From Dokdonella sp. (lineage in GTDB: Bacteria; Pseudomonadota; Gammaproteobacteria; Xanthomonadales; Rhodanobacteraceae): a DNA stretch of 42,328 nt. The stretch spans positions 1 through 42,328 of the forward strand of contig JALOBC010000022.1 in the NCBI GenBank assembly GCA_023228465.1, given 5' to 3'. Position 1 is the first letter of the stretch; every line of letters starts with the position of its first letter. The notes beneath the pieces are model-generated. The model had not been told where the DNA came from. It made no database searches and saw only the letters and a list, made by a program, of their open reading frames with translations. The translations under genes were made by a program, and so were the position numbers. Of this stretch, positions 20,905 through 28,707 are shown in pieces.

Positions 20905-21474
20905 ATGGACGAAGATGTGACCCAGATGCTGACGGCCTGGCGCGCGGGCGACGAGGAGGCGCGCGATCGCCTCATCGGCGTCCTCTACCCGGAGCTGCGG
21001 CGCCTGGCCGGCCAGTTGTTCAGCCGCGAACGCGCGGACCATACCCTGCAGCCGACCGCCCTGGTCAATGAAGCCTGGCTGCGGCTTTCCGGTGTCAGCG
21101 TCGGCAACAGCCAGGATCGACACCACCTGCTCGCCCTGCTGGCGCGCTCGATGCGGCAGATCCTCATCGACCATGCGCGCGCCCGCGCCGCGGCCAAGCG
21201 CGACGGCGGCCGGCGCATGGATCTCGATGGCCTGGAAATCGCTGACGATGCCAACGCCATCGACCTGATCGGCCTGGATGCCGCACTCGAACGCCTCGAA
21301 CGCATCGATTCCCTCAAGGCGCGGATCGTGGAACTGCGCTACTTCACCGGCATGAGCGTGGAGGACACGGCTGATGCGCTGGACCTGTCGCCGGCCACCG
21401 TCAAGCGCCACTGGCAGGCCGCGCGCCTGTGGCTTTACGCCGCGCTGGAAGGCGGCGCGTCACCAGGCGCCTGA
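20905..21474 (+). CDS. ECF-type RNA polymerase sigma factor
   Basis: A 189-residue extracytoplasmic-function sigma factor of the type often annotated as RpoE-like or TIGR02999. Region 2 covers about residues 15-95 (PELRRLAGQLFSRERADHTL then LVNEAWLRLS and LARSMRQILIDHARARAAAK), and region 4 about residues 130-180 (IVELRYFTGMSVEDTADAL then SPATVKRHWQAARLWL). The family is abundant in Xanthomonadales and in soil bacteria with many kinases and usually has no classical anti-sigma factor; many members sit next to a serine/threonine kinase. No kinase or anti-sigma gene is adjacent here. TAAACT twelve bases upstream could be a -10 box. Confidence 0.9.
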   Translation: MDEDVTQMLTAWRAGDEEARDRLIGVLYPELRRLAGQLFSRERADHTLQPTALVNEAWLRLSGVSVGNSQDRHHLLALLARSMRQILIDHARARAAAKRDGGRRMDLDGLEIADDANAIDLIGLDAALERLERIDSLKARIVELRYFTGMSVEDTADALDLSPATVKRHWQAARLWLYAALEGGASPGA

Positions 21475-21507
21475 ACGTCCCACGCGACTGCGCCGTCCCA
21501 CGAGCGT

Positions 21508-22179
21508 TCACCAGGGCAATGGCGAGCCGTTCGAATGCCAGAAGGTGCCCGTCTCGGCGAGCCCGAGCGAATCGAGCCGTGCGGCCAGCTGCCGTGCGGC
21601 CTGTTCCGGGCTGATCTCGCCGCGCCCGCCCACCATGTCGGTGGAAACGAAACCCGGATGCAGCAGGAACACCGCGATGCCGCGTGGCTGGAGGTCCATG
21701 GCCATGGAGCGCCCGATCGCGTTGACGGCGGCCTTGGAGGCGCGGTAGCCGTATGAGCCACCGGACTGGTTGTCGCCGACCGAGCCCATGCGGCTGGTGA
21801 TGATGCCGATGCGTGCTTCCGGCGCCAGGTGTTCGTCCAGCGCCCGGGCCACGCGCAACGGACCGAGCGCGTTGACTTCGTATTGTTCGCGCATGGCCTC
21901 GAAAGCGGCCGTGCCCAGCTCGTCCCAGTCGTCGCGGCGCAGGATGCCGGCGTTGAGCACCAATAGGTCGATGCGGGTGCCGTCCAGGCGTTGCGCGAGC
22001 GCCTGCACGGAGGCCTCCTCGCGCACATCCACGCCCGCTTCCACACGCGCGCCGGTGGCGGCAAGCTCGGGGCTGGCTTCGCGGCATGCGCCGATGACGG
22101 CGTCGCCGCGTTCACGGTAGAGGCGGGTGAGGGCGAGGCCGATGCCGCGATTGGCGCCGGTGATGAGGACCGTGGTCAT
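21508..22179 (-). CDS. Short-chain dehydrogenase/reductase
   Basis: A 223-residue NAD(P)-binding oxidoreductase. The cofactor site TGANRGIG is at residues 7-14, LLVLNAG follows in the middle, and the catalytic Ser (IITSRMGSVG) and YxxxK (YRASK) are present, with HPGFVSTDMVGG after them. The substrate cannot be told; the closest well-known type is the C-factor/carbonyl-reductase-like classical SDR. The start at 22179 is preceded by GGAGA, which lies within an inverted repeat GAGAA-GT-TTCTC (22180-22191) that could hide the ribosome binding site. It converges with the sigma factor gene. Confidence 0.88.
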   Translation of the reverse strand: MTTVLITGANRGIGLALTRLYRERGDAVIGACREASPELAATGARVEAGVDVREEASVQALAQRLDGTRIDLLVLNAGILRRDDWDELGTAAFEAMREQYEVNALGPLRVARALDEHLAPEARIGIITSRMGSVGDNQSGGSYGYRASKAAVNAIGRSMAMDLQPRGIAVFLLHPGFVSTDMVGGRGEISPEQAARQLAARLDSLGLAETGTFWHSNGSPLPW

Positions 22180-22191
22180 GAGAAGTTTCTC

Positions 22192-22778
22192 CGCTTGGTT
22201 GCAGGGGATGATCCACCCATTGCGCCGCTGCTGCGCGTCGCTGCGGGCGGCCGGCAACGCCGCGCTGCTCCAGCGCGTGCTCGAGTCGCGGCCGCCGGCG
22301 GCAACCTGGCCGCCGGCACGCTGGGCGTTGCATGCAGGGTAGCGGAACGACCGCGTGCCCTGCATGTGTCGGGCGCCCGCGCGCCCAGCGATCAGCGCGA
22401 CTTGCCGCGTCGTCGGGCGATGCCGCAGGCACCGCGCCTGCGCGTGATGGGTTTACACAGCTAGGCCGCACGAGCGGGAAGGCCGCCGGTCGGCACGCGT
22501 GCGGGACCGGGATACGCAGGTGTGGCACGCATGCATCGCGCATGCGACCATGAACCACGCGTTCGATGCCACGCCTGCCGCGGGCGCGCCGCGCTGGCCA
22601 GGTCTGCCCGGATCCGGCTTGCGCATCTTCCCCCCGCACAGGGCCGCAGGCGGCACCTGGCAGGCCGCCAGAACCTGGTACGCCCAATGTCGGGCCGGCT
22701 GCCATGCCAGGCCAACCTTCACCATCCCGCTCGCCCTGGCCGAGGAACGCGTGGCCTACCCGGCCTGTTGCAGAGCGT
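22192..22778. other. Gene-free stretch upstream of the efflux operon
   Basis: About 590 bp between the divergent SDR and efflux-operon genes hold no recognised gene. Short frames exist on both strands but have compositions unlike the neighbours and no ribosome binding sites. GCATGCATCGCGCATGC near 22529-22545 is a small inverted repeat. The region is long for a simple promoter region and may carry an untranslated leader or decayed DNA. Confidence 0.4.
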
Positions 22779-22806
22779 CTCAAGCCTGTCTTAAGTCTGT
22801 CTTAAG
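22779..22806 (+). promoter_or_regulatory. Three CTTAAG-like direct repeats, response-regulator site
   Basis: CTCAAG (22779), CTTAAG (22790) and CTTAAG (22801) are spaced exactly 11 bp apart, with similar spacers (CCTGT, TCTGT). The last pair is CTTAAG-N5-CTTAAG, equal to TTAAG-N6-TTAAG. This is the layout of tandem half-sites bound by OmpR-family regulators such as PmrA and BqsR/CarR. It ends 49 bp before the adaptor ATG, in a position suited to activation. No sensor kinase or regulator gene is in the window. Confidence 0.65.
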
Positions 22807-22855
22807 CAGGTCGATCCATGGTCGTGGTCGATTCGCCCCGTTCGTGAGGTGGCAC

Positions 22856-23908
22856 ATGCGTCGTTTGTTGCTGGCCGGCACCCTGCTGGCCCTGGTCGTG
22901 GCTCCCGCCGCTGCCCAATCGCTCCTCGAGGTCAGCGCCGCGCAGCGGCGCGCGTTGGGCATCGAGGTCGGCGCGCCACAGCCTGCCGCCTACGTGCCGC
23001 TGGATGGCCTGCCGGCCACGGTGCGTGCGCCCTTGCACGAAAGCGCGGTGGTGACCGCGCCGTTTGCCGGCGTGACCGTGGCCATCCTGGCGCGCGAGGG
23101 CACCCTGGTGCACCGGGGCCAGGCGCTGGCGCGCATCCAGAGCCGCGAAGTGATGAGCCTCGGATCCGAACTGGTCGCGGCGACGGGCGAGATGCGGGTG
23201 GCCAGGGCGCAGGCGATTCGCGACCAGCAATTGCTCGACGAGGGCATCATTCCCGCTGCACGAGCGCAGGCGGCCTTGGCGCGCCGCGATGCCGCCGCCG
23301 CCCATTTGCGGGAGTTGCAGGCGGCGCGGGCCTTGGCGCCGCAAGCTGCCGGTGCCGCGCCGGGCACGTATGAGTTGCGCGCGCCGCTGGACGGGCGCGT
23401 GATCGAGCGCAGCCTGCGCCTGGGCGAGCCGGTGGCCGCCCAGGCCAAGGCCTTCGTGGTGGCCGAACCTGGCCGCGCGATGCTGGAAATACAGGTGCCG
23501 GCGCGCTACGTCGGACAGCTGCACACCGGCCTCGAGGTGCGCACCGCCGGCGGTCTCACGGGCACGCTCAGCGAGCTCGGCGCCACCGTGCACGCGGCCA
23601 GCCAGACCGTGCTGGTGCGCGCCAGCATGCAGGGCGAACAGTTGCTGCCTGGCCAGCACACGAGCGCCACCTTGCTGCTGCCAGCGCCGCCCCACGCGTG
23701 GGCGCTGCCGTCAAGCGGGGTCGTCGAGAGCGCCGGCCAGCGGCTGGTGTTCGTCGAGCGCAGCGGCGGATTCGAGCCGGTGACGGTGACGCTGCTGGCG
23801 CAGACGGGCGACGGTCGCAGCGTGGTCAGCGGGTCGTTGAACGCCAGCGACCAGGTGGTGGTGGCCGCGGCGGGCACGCTCAAGGCCATGCTGGTCGCGG
23901 GGGAATGA
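22856..23908 (+). CDS. RND efflux periplasmic adaptor subunit
   Basis: A 350-residue membrane-fusion protein. The signal peptide is residues 1-20 (LLLAGTLLALVVAPAAA). Residues about 55-100 and 165-200 form the two halves of a barrel-sandwich domain (ESAVVTAPFAGVTVAILARE then GTYELRAPLDGRVIERSLRL) around a short coiled-coil hairpin (about 105-160), followed by beta-barrel and membrane-proximal parts. It should bridge the inner-membrane pump and the outer-membrane channel. It is short and lacks the His-rich N-terminal metal-binding part seen in some CzcB proteins. The RND gene starts one base after its stop, so the genes are one operon. Confidence 0.88.
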   Translation: MRRLLLAGTLLALVVAPAAAQSLLEVSAAQRRALGIEVGAPQPAAYVPLDGLPATVRAPLHESAVVTAPFAGVTVAILAREGTLVHRGQALARIQSREVMSLGSELVAATGEMRVARAQAIRDQQLLDEGIIPAARAQAALARRDAAAAHLRELQAARALAPQAAGAAPGTYELRAPLDGRVIERSLRLGEPVAAQAKAFVVAEPGRAMLEIQVPARYVGQLHTGLEVRTAGGLTGTLSELGATVHAASQTVLVRASMQGEQLLPGQHTSATLLLPAPPHAWALPSSGVVESAGQRLVFVERSGGFEPVTVTLLAQTGDGRSVVSGSLNASDQVVVAAAGTLKAMLVAGE

Positions 23909-23909
23909 C

Positions 23910-26900
23910 GTGCTGCAGCGCCTGATCGGTTTCTCGCTGGCCCAGCGCCTGCTGGTGATCCTGGGCGCGCTGGCGGTCGTCGGCGCCGGGGTGTTCGCCT
24001 ACCTCGCGTTGCCCATCGATGCCTACCCCAACATCGCGCCGACCCAGGTCAAGCTGATCCTCAAGGCGCCCGGCATGACCCCGGAGGAAGTGGAGACCCG
24101 CGTGGTGGTGCCGCTGGAGATGGAGCTGCTGGGCATCCAGCATGCGCACATGCTGCGCTCGATCTCCAAGTACGCGATCGCCGACATCACGCTCGACTTC
24201 GACGAGGGCACCGACATCTACTGGGCCCGCCAGCAGGTTTCCGAGCGCTTCGCCGCGGCGGCCGGCGATCTGCCGGACGACGTCGACGGGGGACTGGCGC
24301 CGATCGCCACGCCGTTGTCGGACGTGTTCATGTTCACCATCGAGGGCGCGGGCCTCAGCCTGGCCGAACGGCGCACGCTGCTGGACTGGACCATCCGTCC
24401 CGCGCTGCGCACGATTCCCGGCGTTGCCGACCTCAACGCCCTGGGCGGCAAGGTGCGCACGTTCCTGGTGACGCCGGATCGTGCGCGGCTGTCGGCCGCG
24501 GGGCTGAATTTCCGCGATGTGGCCGATGCCGTGCAGCACAACAACCGCAACGACGGTTCCGGCCGCTTGCGTGACGGCGACGATGCGCTGATCGTGCGCG
24601 TGGAAGGCGCCATTGCCACGCTGGACGACTTGCGCCGCGTGGTGGTGGCCACGCGCGATGGCAAGTCGCTGCATGTGGGCGACCTGGCCGAAGTTGGCTA
24701 CGGCAGCCTGACCCGCTACGGCGCAGTGACCCGCGATGGAGTCGGCGAGGCGGTCGAGGGGCTGGTGGTGGGCCTGCGCGGCGCGGATGCCTCCAAGGTG
24801 GTCGATGCGGTGCGTGCGCGCCTGGCCGAGCTGCAATCGGCGCTGCCGCAGGGGACACGCATCGAGGTGTTCTACGACCGTGGCGCGCTGATCGAGCGCG
24901 CCGTCGGCACCGTGCGCAGCGCCCTGCTCGAGGCCACGGTACTGGTGGTGATCCTGCTGCTGCTGTTCCTGGGCGATGTGCGCGCCGCGGTGGTGGTGTC
25001 GCTGACCCTGCCACTGGCCGTGCTGATCGCGTTCCTGATGATGCACCTGTTCGGCCTGAGCGCGAACCTGATGAGCCTGGGCGGGCTGGCGATCGCCATC
25101 GGCCTGCTGGTGGACGCCGCCGTGGTGGTGGTGGAAAACACCGTCAACCACCTGGTGCCCGGACACGGGGCAGGCGACCTGCCCAAATTGCACCGCATCT
25201 ATCGCGCCGTCGGCGAGGTGGCCCGGCCGGTGGTCTCGGGCATCGTCATCATCTGCCTGGTATTCATGCCGCTGCTGGCCCTGCAGGGGCTGGAAGGCAA
25301 GTTGTTCAGCCCGGTCGCCCTGACCATCATCTTCGCGCTGGCCGCCTCGTTGCTGCTGTCGATGACCGTGGTGCCGGTGCTGTGTTCCATCCTGCTGCAC
25401 GAGCGCCCGCACGCCGAGCCGTGGCTGATGCGTCAGATCACGCGCGGCTACCGGCCGCTGCTGGAATGGTCGCTGGGACATGCACGCTGGATGGCGGTGA
25501 TAGCCGCGGGCACCCTGGCGCTGGGCGTGCTGGCCTACGTCGCCACCGGCAAGACCTTCATGCCGGACATGGACGAGGGCGACCTGCTGATCCAGCTGGT
25601 CAAGCACCCCTCGATCAGCCTGGATGCCGCGCGCGACCAGGACCTGGCCATCGAGCGCGCGATCAAGGCGCACCTGCCGGAGGTCGAGCACGTGGTCTCG
25701 CGCCTGGGTTCGGACGAACTCGGCCTGGATCCGATGGGCCTCAACGAATCGGACATGTTCCTGCAGCTCAAGCCCAAGAAGGAATGGCGCGTGCGCGACA
25801 AGGCCTGGCTCGAAGGCCAGTTGCGCATGGTCATGCAGGACTTCCCGGGCATCGAGTACGCCTTCACGCAACCGATCCAGATGCGCGTTTCGGAAATGCT
25901 CACCGGCAGTCGCGGCGACATCGCGGTGAAGGTGTTCGGCCCGGACATGGGTTCGCTCAACCAGCTCGCCAACCGCATCGCTGCGATCATGGAGCGCACA
26001 CGCGGCAGCGAGGACGTGATCGCGCAGACCCAGGAGGGCGTGCGCTATCTGGCGGTGCGCATCGACCGTCAGGCCGCCGGGCGCCATGGCTTCGACGTGG
26101 CCGCGGTGCAGGACGAATTGCGCGGTCAGCTGGAGGGCATGCCGGTGGGCATCGTGCTGGAGGAGCAACGACGCGTGCCGATACTGGTGCGCGGCGAGGC
26201 AGCGCTGGCCGACACGCAGGCCCTGTTCGAACGGCTCAGTCTCGCCAGCGCCGACGGCGACACGGTGCCGCTCGAGCGCATCGCCCGGCTCGAGGCGACC
26301 ACCGGTCCGGTGCAGATCAGTCGCGAAAACGCTTCGCGCTTCGCGCTGGTGCAGGCAAACGTGGCGGGGCGCGACCTGGTCGGCTTCGTCGACGAGGTAC
26401 GTGCGGCGGTCCAGACCGAGGTTCATCTGCCGACCGGCTACCGCATCACCTGGGGCGGCCAGTTCGAGAATCAGCAGCGCGCCGCTGCGCGCCTGGCCCT
26501 GGTGGTGCCGGTCTCGCTGGCGCTGATCTTCCTGGTCCTGTTCACCACCTTCGGCTCGATCCGCCAGGCGCTGCTGATCCTCTTCAACGTGCCGTTCGCG
26601 ATGGTCGGCGGCATCGTCGTGCTGTGGCTGTCCGGCCAGTACATGTCGGTTCCCGCTTCGGTCGGCTTCATCGCCCTGCTGGGCATCGCGGTGCTCAACG
26701 GCCTCGTGCTGGTGTCCCACTTCAACCAGCTGCGCGCCAACGGCATGCCGATGGACCAGGTGGTGCGCGAAGGCGCGCTGCGCCGCCTGCGCCCGGTCAT
26801 GATGACTGCCTCGATCGCGGCGCTGGCGCTGGTACCGTTGCTGTTCGCCAGTGGCCCCGGCTCGGAGGTGCAAAAGCCGCTGGCCATCGTGGTGATCAGC

Positions 26901-26993
26901 GGGCTGGTGACTGCCACCGCACTGACCCTGCTGCTGCTGCCCACCCTGTTCCACCGCTTTGGCGAGCCGCGCGACCTGAGGACCCACCCATGA
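23910..26993 (+). CDS. Heavy-metal RND efflux pump, CzcA/CusA family
   Basis: A 1027-residue proton-driven inner-membrane pump of the HME-RND group, using a GTG start. It has two halves, each with an N-terminal membrane segment, a large periplasmic loop and five further membrane segments. Family signatures are LPIDAYPNIAPTQVKL near residue 34, FMPDMDEGDLL near residue 550 and the QPIQMRVSEMLTGSRGDIAV segment near residue 655, which resembles CzcA more than CusA. The fourth membrane helix reads GLLVDAAVVVVEN (about residue 397) rather than the CzcA pattern DFGxxxDGA, so its metal cannot be assigned. The conserved Asp and Glu of the proton relay are kept. Coding is interrupted by no frameshift. 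Confidence 0.92.
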   Translation: MLQRLIGFSLAQRLLVILGALAVVGAGVFAYLALPIDAYPNIAPTQVKLILKAPGMTPEEVETRVVVPLEMELLGIQHAHMLRSISKYAIADITLDFDEGTDIYWARQQVSERFAAAAGDLPDDVDGGLAPIATPLSDVFMFTIEGAGLSLAERRTLLDWTIRPALRTIPGVADLNALGGKVRTFLVTPDRARLSAAGLNFRDVADAVQHNNRNDGSGRLRDGDDALIVRVEGAIATLDDLRRVVVATRDGKSLHVGDLAEVGYGSLTRYGAVTRDGVGEAVEGLVVGLRGADASKVVDAVRARLAELQSALPQGTRIEVFYDRGALIERAVGTVRSALLEATVLVVILLLLFLGDVRAAVVVSLTLPLAVLIAFLMMHLFGLSANLMSLGGLAIAIGLLVDAAVVVVENTVNHLVPGHGAGDLPKLHRIYRAVGEVARPVVSGIVIICLVFMPLLALQGLEGKLFSPVALTIIFALAASLLLSMTVVPVLCSILLHERPHAEPWLMRQITRGYRPLLEWSLGHARWMAVIAAGTLALGVLAYVATGKTFMPDMDEGDLLIQLVKHPSISLDAARDQDLAIERAIKAHLPEVEHVVSRLGSDELGLDPMGLNESDMFLQLKPKKEWRVRDKAWLEGQLRMVMQDFPGIEYAFTQPIQMRVSEMLTGSRGDIAVKVFGPDMGSLNQLANRIAAIMERTRGSEDVIAQTQEGVRYLAVRIDRQAAGRHGFDVAAVQDELRGQLEGMPVGIVLEEQRRVPILVRGEAALADTQALFERLSLASADGDTVPLERIARLEATTGPVQISRENASRFALVQANVAGRDLVGFVDEVRAAVQTEVHLPTGYRITWGGQFENQQRAAARLALVVPVSLALIFLVLFTTFGSIRQALLILFNVPFAMVGGIVVLWLSGQYMSVPASVGFIALLGIAVLNGLVLVSHFNQLRANGMPMDQVVREGALRRLRPVMMTASIAALALVPLLFASGPGSEVQKPLAIVVISGLVTATALTLLLLPTLFHRFGEPRDLRTHP

Positions 26994-27301
26994 GCCTCGT
27001 ACTGAAACGGCTGACCATCCTCGCGCCGCGCGAACTCGAAGATGCACTGCTGGCCACGGTGCTGGACCTGCAGCCGGCGTTGCCCGGCTTCACCACGCTG
27101 CAGGTTTCCGGGCATGGCGAAGGTTTTGCCGGCACCCGCGTGCAGGAGCAGGTGCGCGGTCGCGTCGATCGCACCATGATGTGGCTGGTGCTGCCCGCGG
27201 AACAGGCCGAGCGCGTCCTCGCCAGCGTGCGCGAGCGCATGCCCAATCCCGACCTCGTCTGGTGGCTGGAACCGGTGGACGCAATGGGGAGGTTCGCATG
27301 A
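26990..27301 (+). CDS. DUF3240 family protein of the efflux operon
   Basis: A 103-residue soluble protein with no signal peptide. It matches the DUF3240 pattern: an opening LTILAPRELEDALLATVLDL, then PGFTTLQVSGHGEG, a QVRGRVDRTM strand and a C-terminal VWWLEPVDAMGRFA. The fold is thought to be PII/ferredoxin-like, and members are often encoded beside heavy-metal RND pumps; I am recalling this. Its role is unknown; a regulatory or metal-sensing part in the cytoplasm is possible. The start overlaps the RND stop as ATGA, and its own stop overlaps the next start, so all four genes are coupled. Confidence 0.8.
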   Translation: MSLVLKRLTILAPRELEDALLATVLDLQPALPGFTTLQVSGHGEGFAGTRVQEQVRGRVDRTMMWLVLPAEQAERVLASVRERMPNPDLVWWLEPVDAMGRFA

Positions 27302-28596
27302 AGCGCGCCGGCTTCGCTTGGCCCCTGCTGCTCATGGTGCCGCTGGCCCTCGCCGCGCAGGCGCCGCCCGCGACACTGCCCTTGCCACCCGATGAACTGG
27401 TGCTGCCGGCCATCGAGCGCACGCCGGAGGTACAGGCGGCCGCGGCGGCACTCGCGCGCGCCCAGGCCGAGGCGCGCCTGCGCGATGTGGGCACGCATGA
27501 GGCGACCCTGACGGTGATCCCGCAACGCCGCCACCTGCAGGGCGGCCCCACGTTCAATGAATGGGAAGTCGATCTGAGCCGTCCGGTGCGCTGGCCGCAC
27601 AAGGCGCGGCTGGATCGGGACATCGGCGCGGTCGGCGTGGAGGCCGCCCGACTGAGGTTTGCCGACGCCCACCACGCCGGTGCCTTGCGCTTGCTGGCGC
27701 GGTGGTCGAACTGGCAGCGCGCGACCGTCATGGCCGAGCAGCAGCACGCCGAGGTGGCGACCTGGGAACGGGACCACAAGGCCATCGCGCGGCGCGTCGA
27801 ACTTGGCGATGCCGCCCGCCGGGACCTGCTCGCCGCGGATGCGATGCTGGCGCAGGCGCGCGCCGCCGCGCTGCAGGCCGATGTCGATGCCCAGGTCGCC
27901 GAGTTGGCGCTGCGCAGCGACTTTCCCGATCTGCCGCTGCCCGAACGCATCCGGCTGGGCGAGCAGCCACCCACCCTGGCTGGCACCGATGCGTACTGGA
28001 GCGGGTTGATCGTGCGGCGCAGCCATGAAATCGGCGCGGCCGACGCGCTGGCGCGCCAGCGCGAGATCGCGGCCCGGCGCGCGCGCGCGGATCGCCTGCC
28101 CGACCCCAGCGTGGGCGTGCGCGTTCTGGACGACCTGGGTGGCCGTGAACGCGCCATCGGCCTGATCGTCAGCATTCCGATCGGCGTGCGCCAGCGCGAC
28201 GCCGGTGCAGCAGCAGCCGGGGCCGACGCGCTGGCTGCGCAGGCGGAACTGACCCTGGTGCGACGGGACATTGCCCACGGCGCGCGCGAAAGCCTGACAC
28301 GGGTGCGTGCCGCGCAGGCGATCTGGCACAGCCGGCAACTGGCGCTGGTGGCGGCTCGCGAAAGCGCGGCCAAGCTCGAGCGCGCCTATGCATTGGGCGA
28401 GAGTGGCCTGGCCGAGCTGCTGGTCGGCCGTCGCGGCGAGCTGGAGGCGGCGCTGGCCGAGCGCAGCGCCGCGGTTGACGCCATCGAGGCGGTCGCGCGC
28501 GTGCGCATCGATGCCCACGATCTCTGGCATGACCACCACGGCAGCGAGGATGCGGAACAATCCGCTGGCCCGCACGCGGACCTGCCCGACCTTTGA
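27298..28596 (+). CDS. TolC-family outer-membrane efflux protein
   Basis: A 432-residue outer-membrane factor that should form the exit duct of this pump. The signal peptide is residues 1-20 (WPLLLMVPLALAAQ). The body is made of long Ala/Arg-rich helices typical of the TolC barrel, and the second repeat (ERAIGLIVSIPIGVRQRDAG) marks an outer-membrane strand. The C-terminus is His/Asp-rich (DAHDLWHDHHGSED), which may bind metal; this fits a metal pump but is inference. It starts in an ATGA overlap with DUF3240 and ends the operon, converging with the metal ATPase. Confidence 0.85.
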   Translation: MKRAGFAWPLLLMVPLALAAQAPPATLPLPPDELVLPAIERTPEVQAAAAALARAQAEARLRDVGTHEATLTVIPQRRHLQGGPTFNEWEVDLSRPVRWPHKARLDRDIGAVGVEAARLRFADAHHAGALRLLARWSNWQRATVMAEQQHAEVATWERDHKAIARRVELGDAARRDLLAADAMLAQARAAALQADVDAQVAELALRSDFPDLPLPERIRLGEQPPTLAGTDAYWSGLIVRRSHEIGAADALARQREIAARRARADRLPDPSVGVRVLDDLGGRERAIGLIVSIPIGVRQRDAGAAAAGADALAAQAELTLVRRDIAHGARESLTRVRAAQAIWHSRQLALVAARESAAKLERAYALGESGLAELLVGRRGELEAALAERSAAVDAIEAVARVRIDAHDLWHDHHGSEDAEQSAGPHADLPDL

Positions 28597-28707
28597 GCTA
28601 CCGCCGCACCGCGCGCCGCCGCGCGCCGCCGCGCGGCGACGCAGGGCGTGGGGCAGGGGCCTTTCGCCCATCCGGTTCCGCATCCCATCGCCACGCGGCG
28701 CCGCCAG

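Noticed and set aside
23880-27047. A 1055-residue open frame on the minus strand across the RND pump gene
   Set aside because: It lies opposite a clearly conserved pump, is rich in His/Gln/Arg as expected of a GC-rich shadow frame, and has no recognisable domain.
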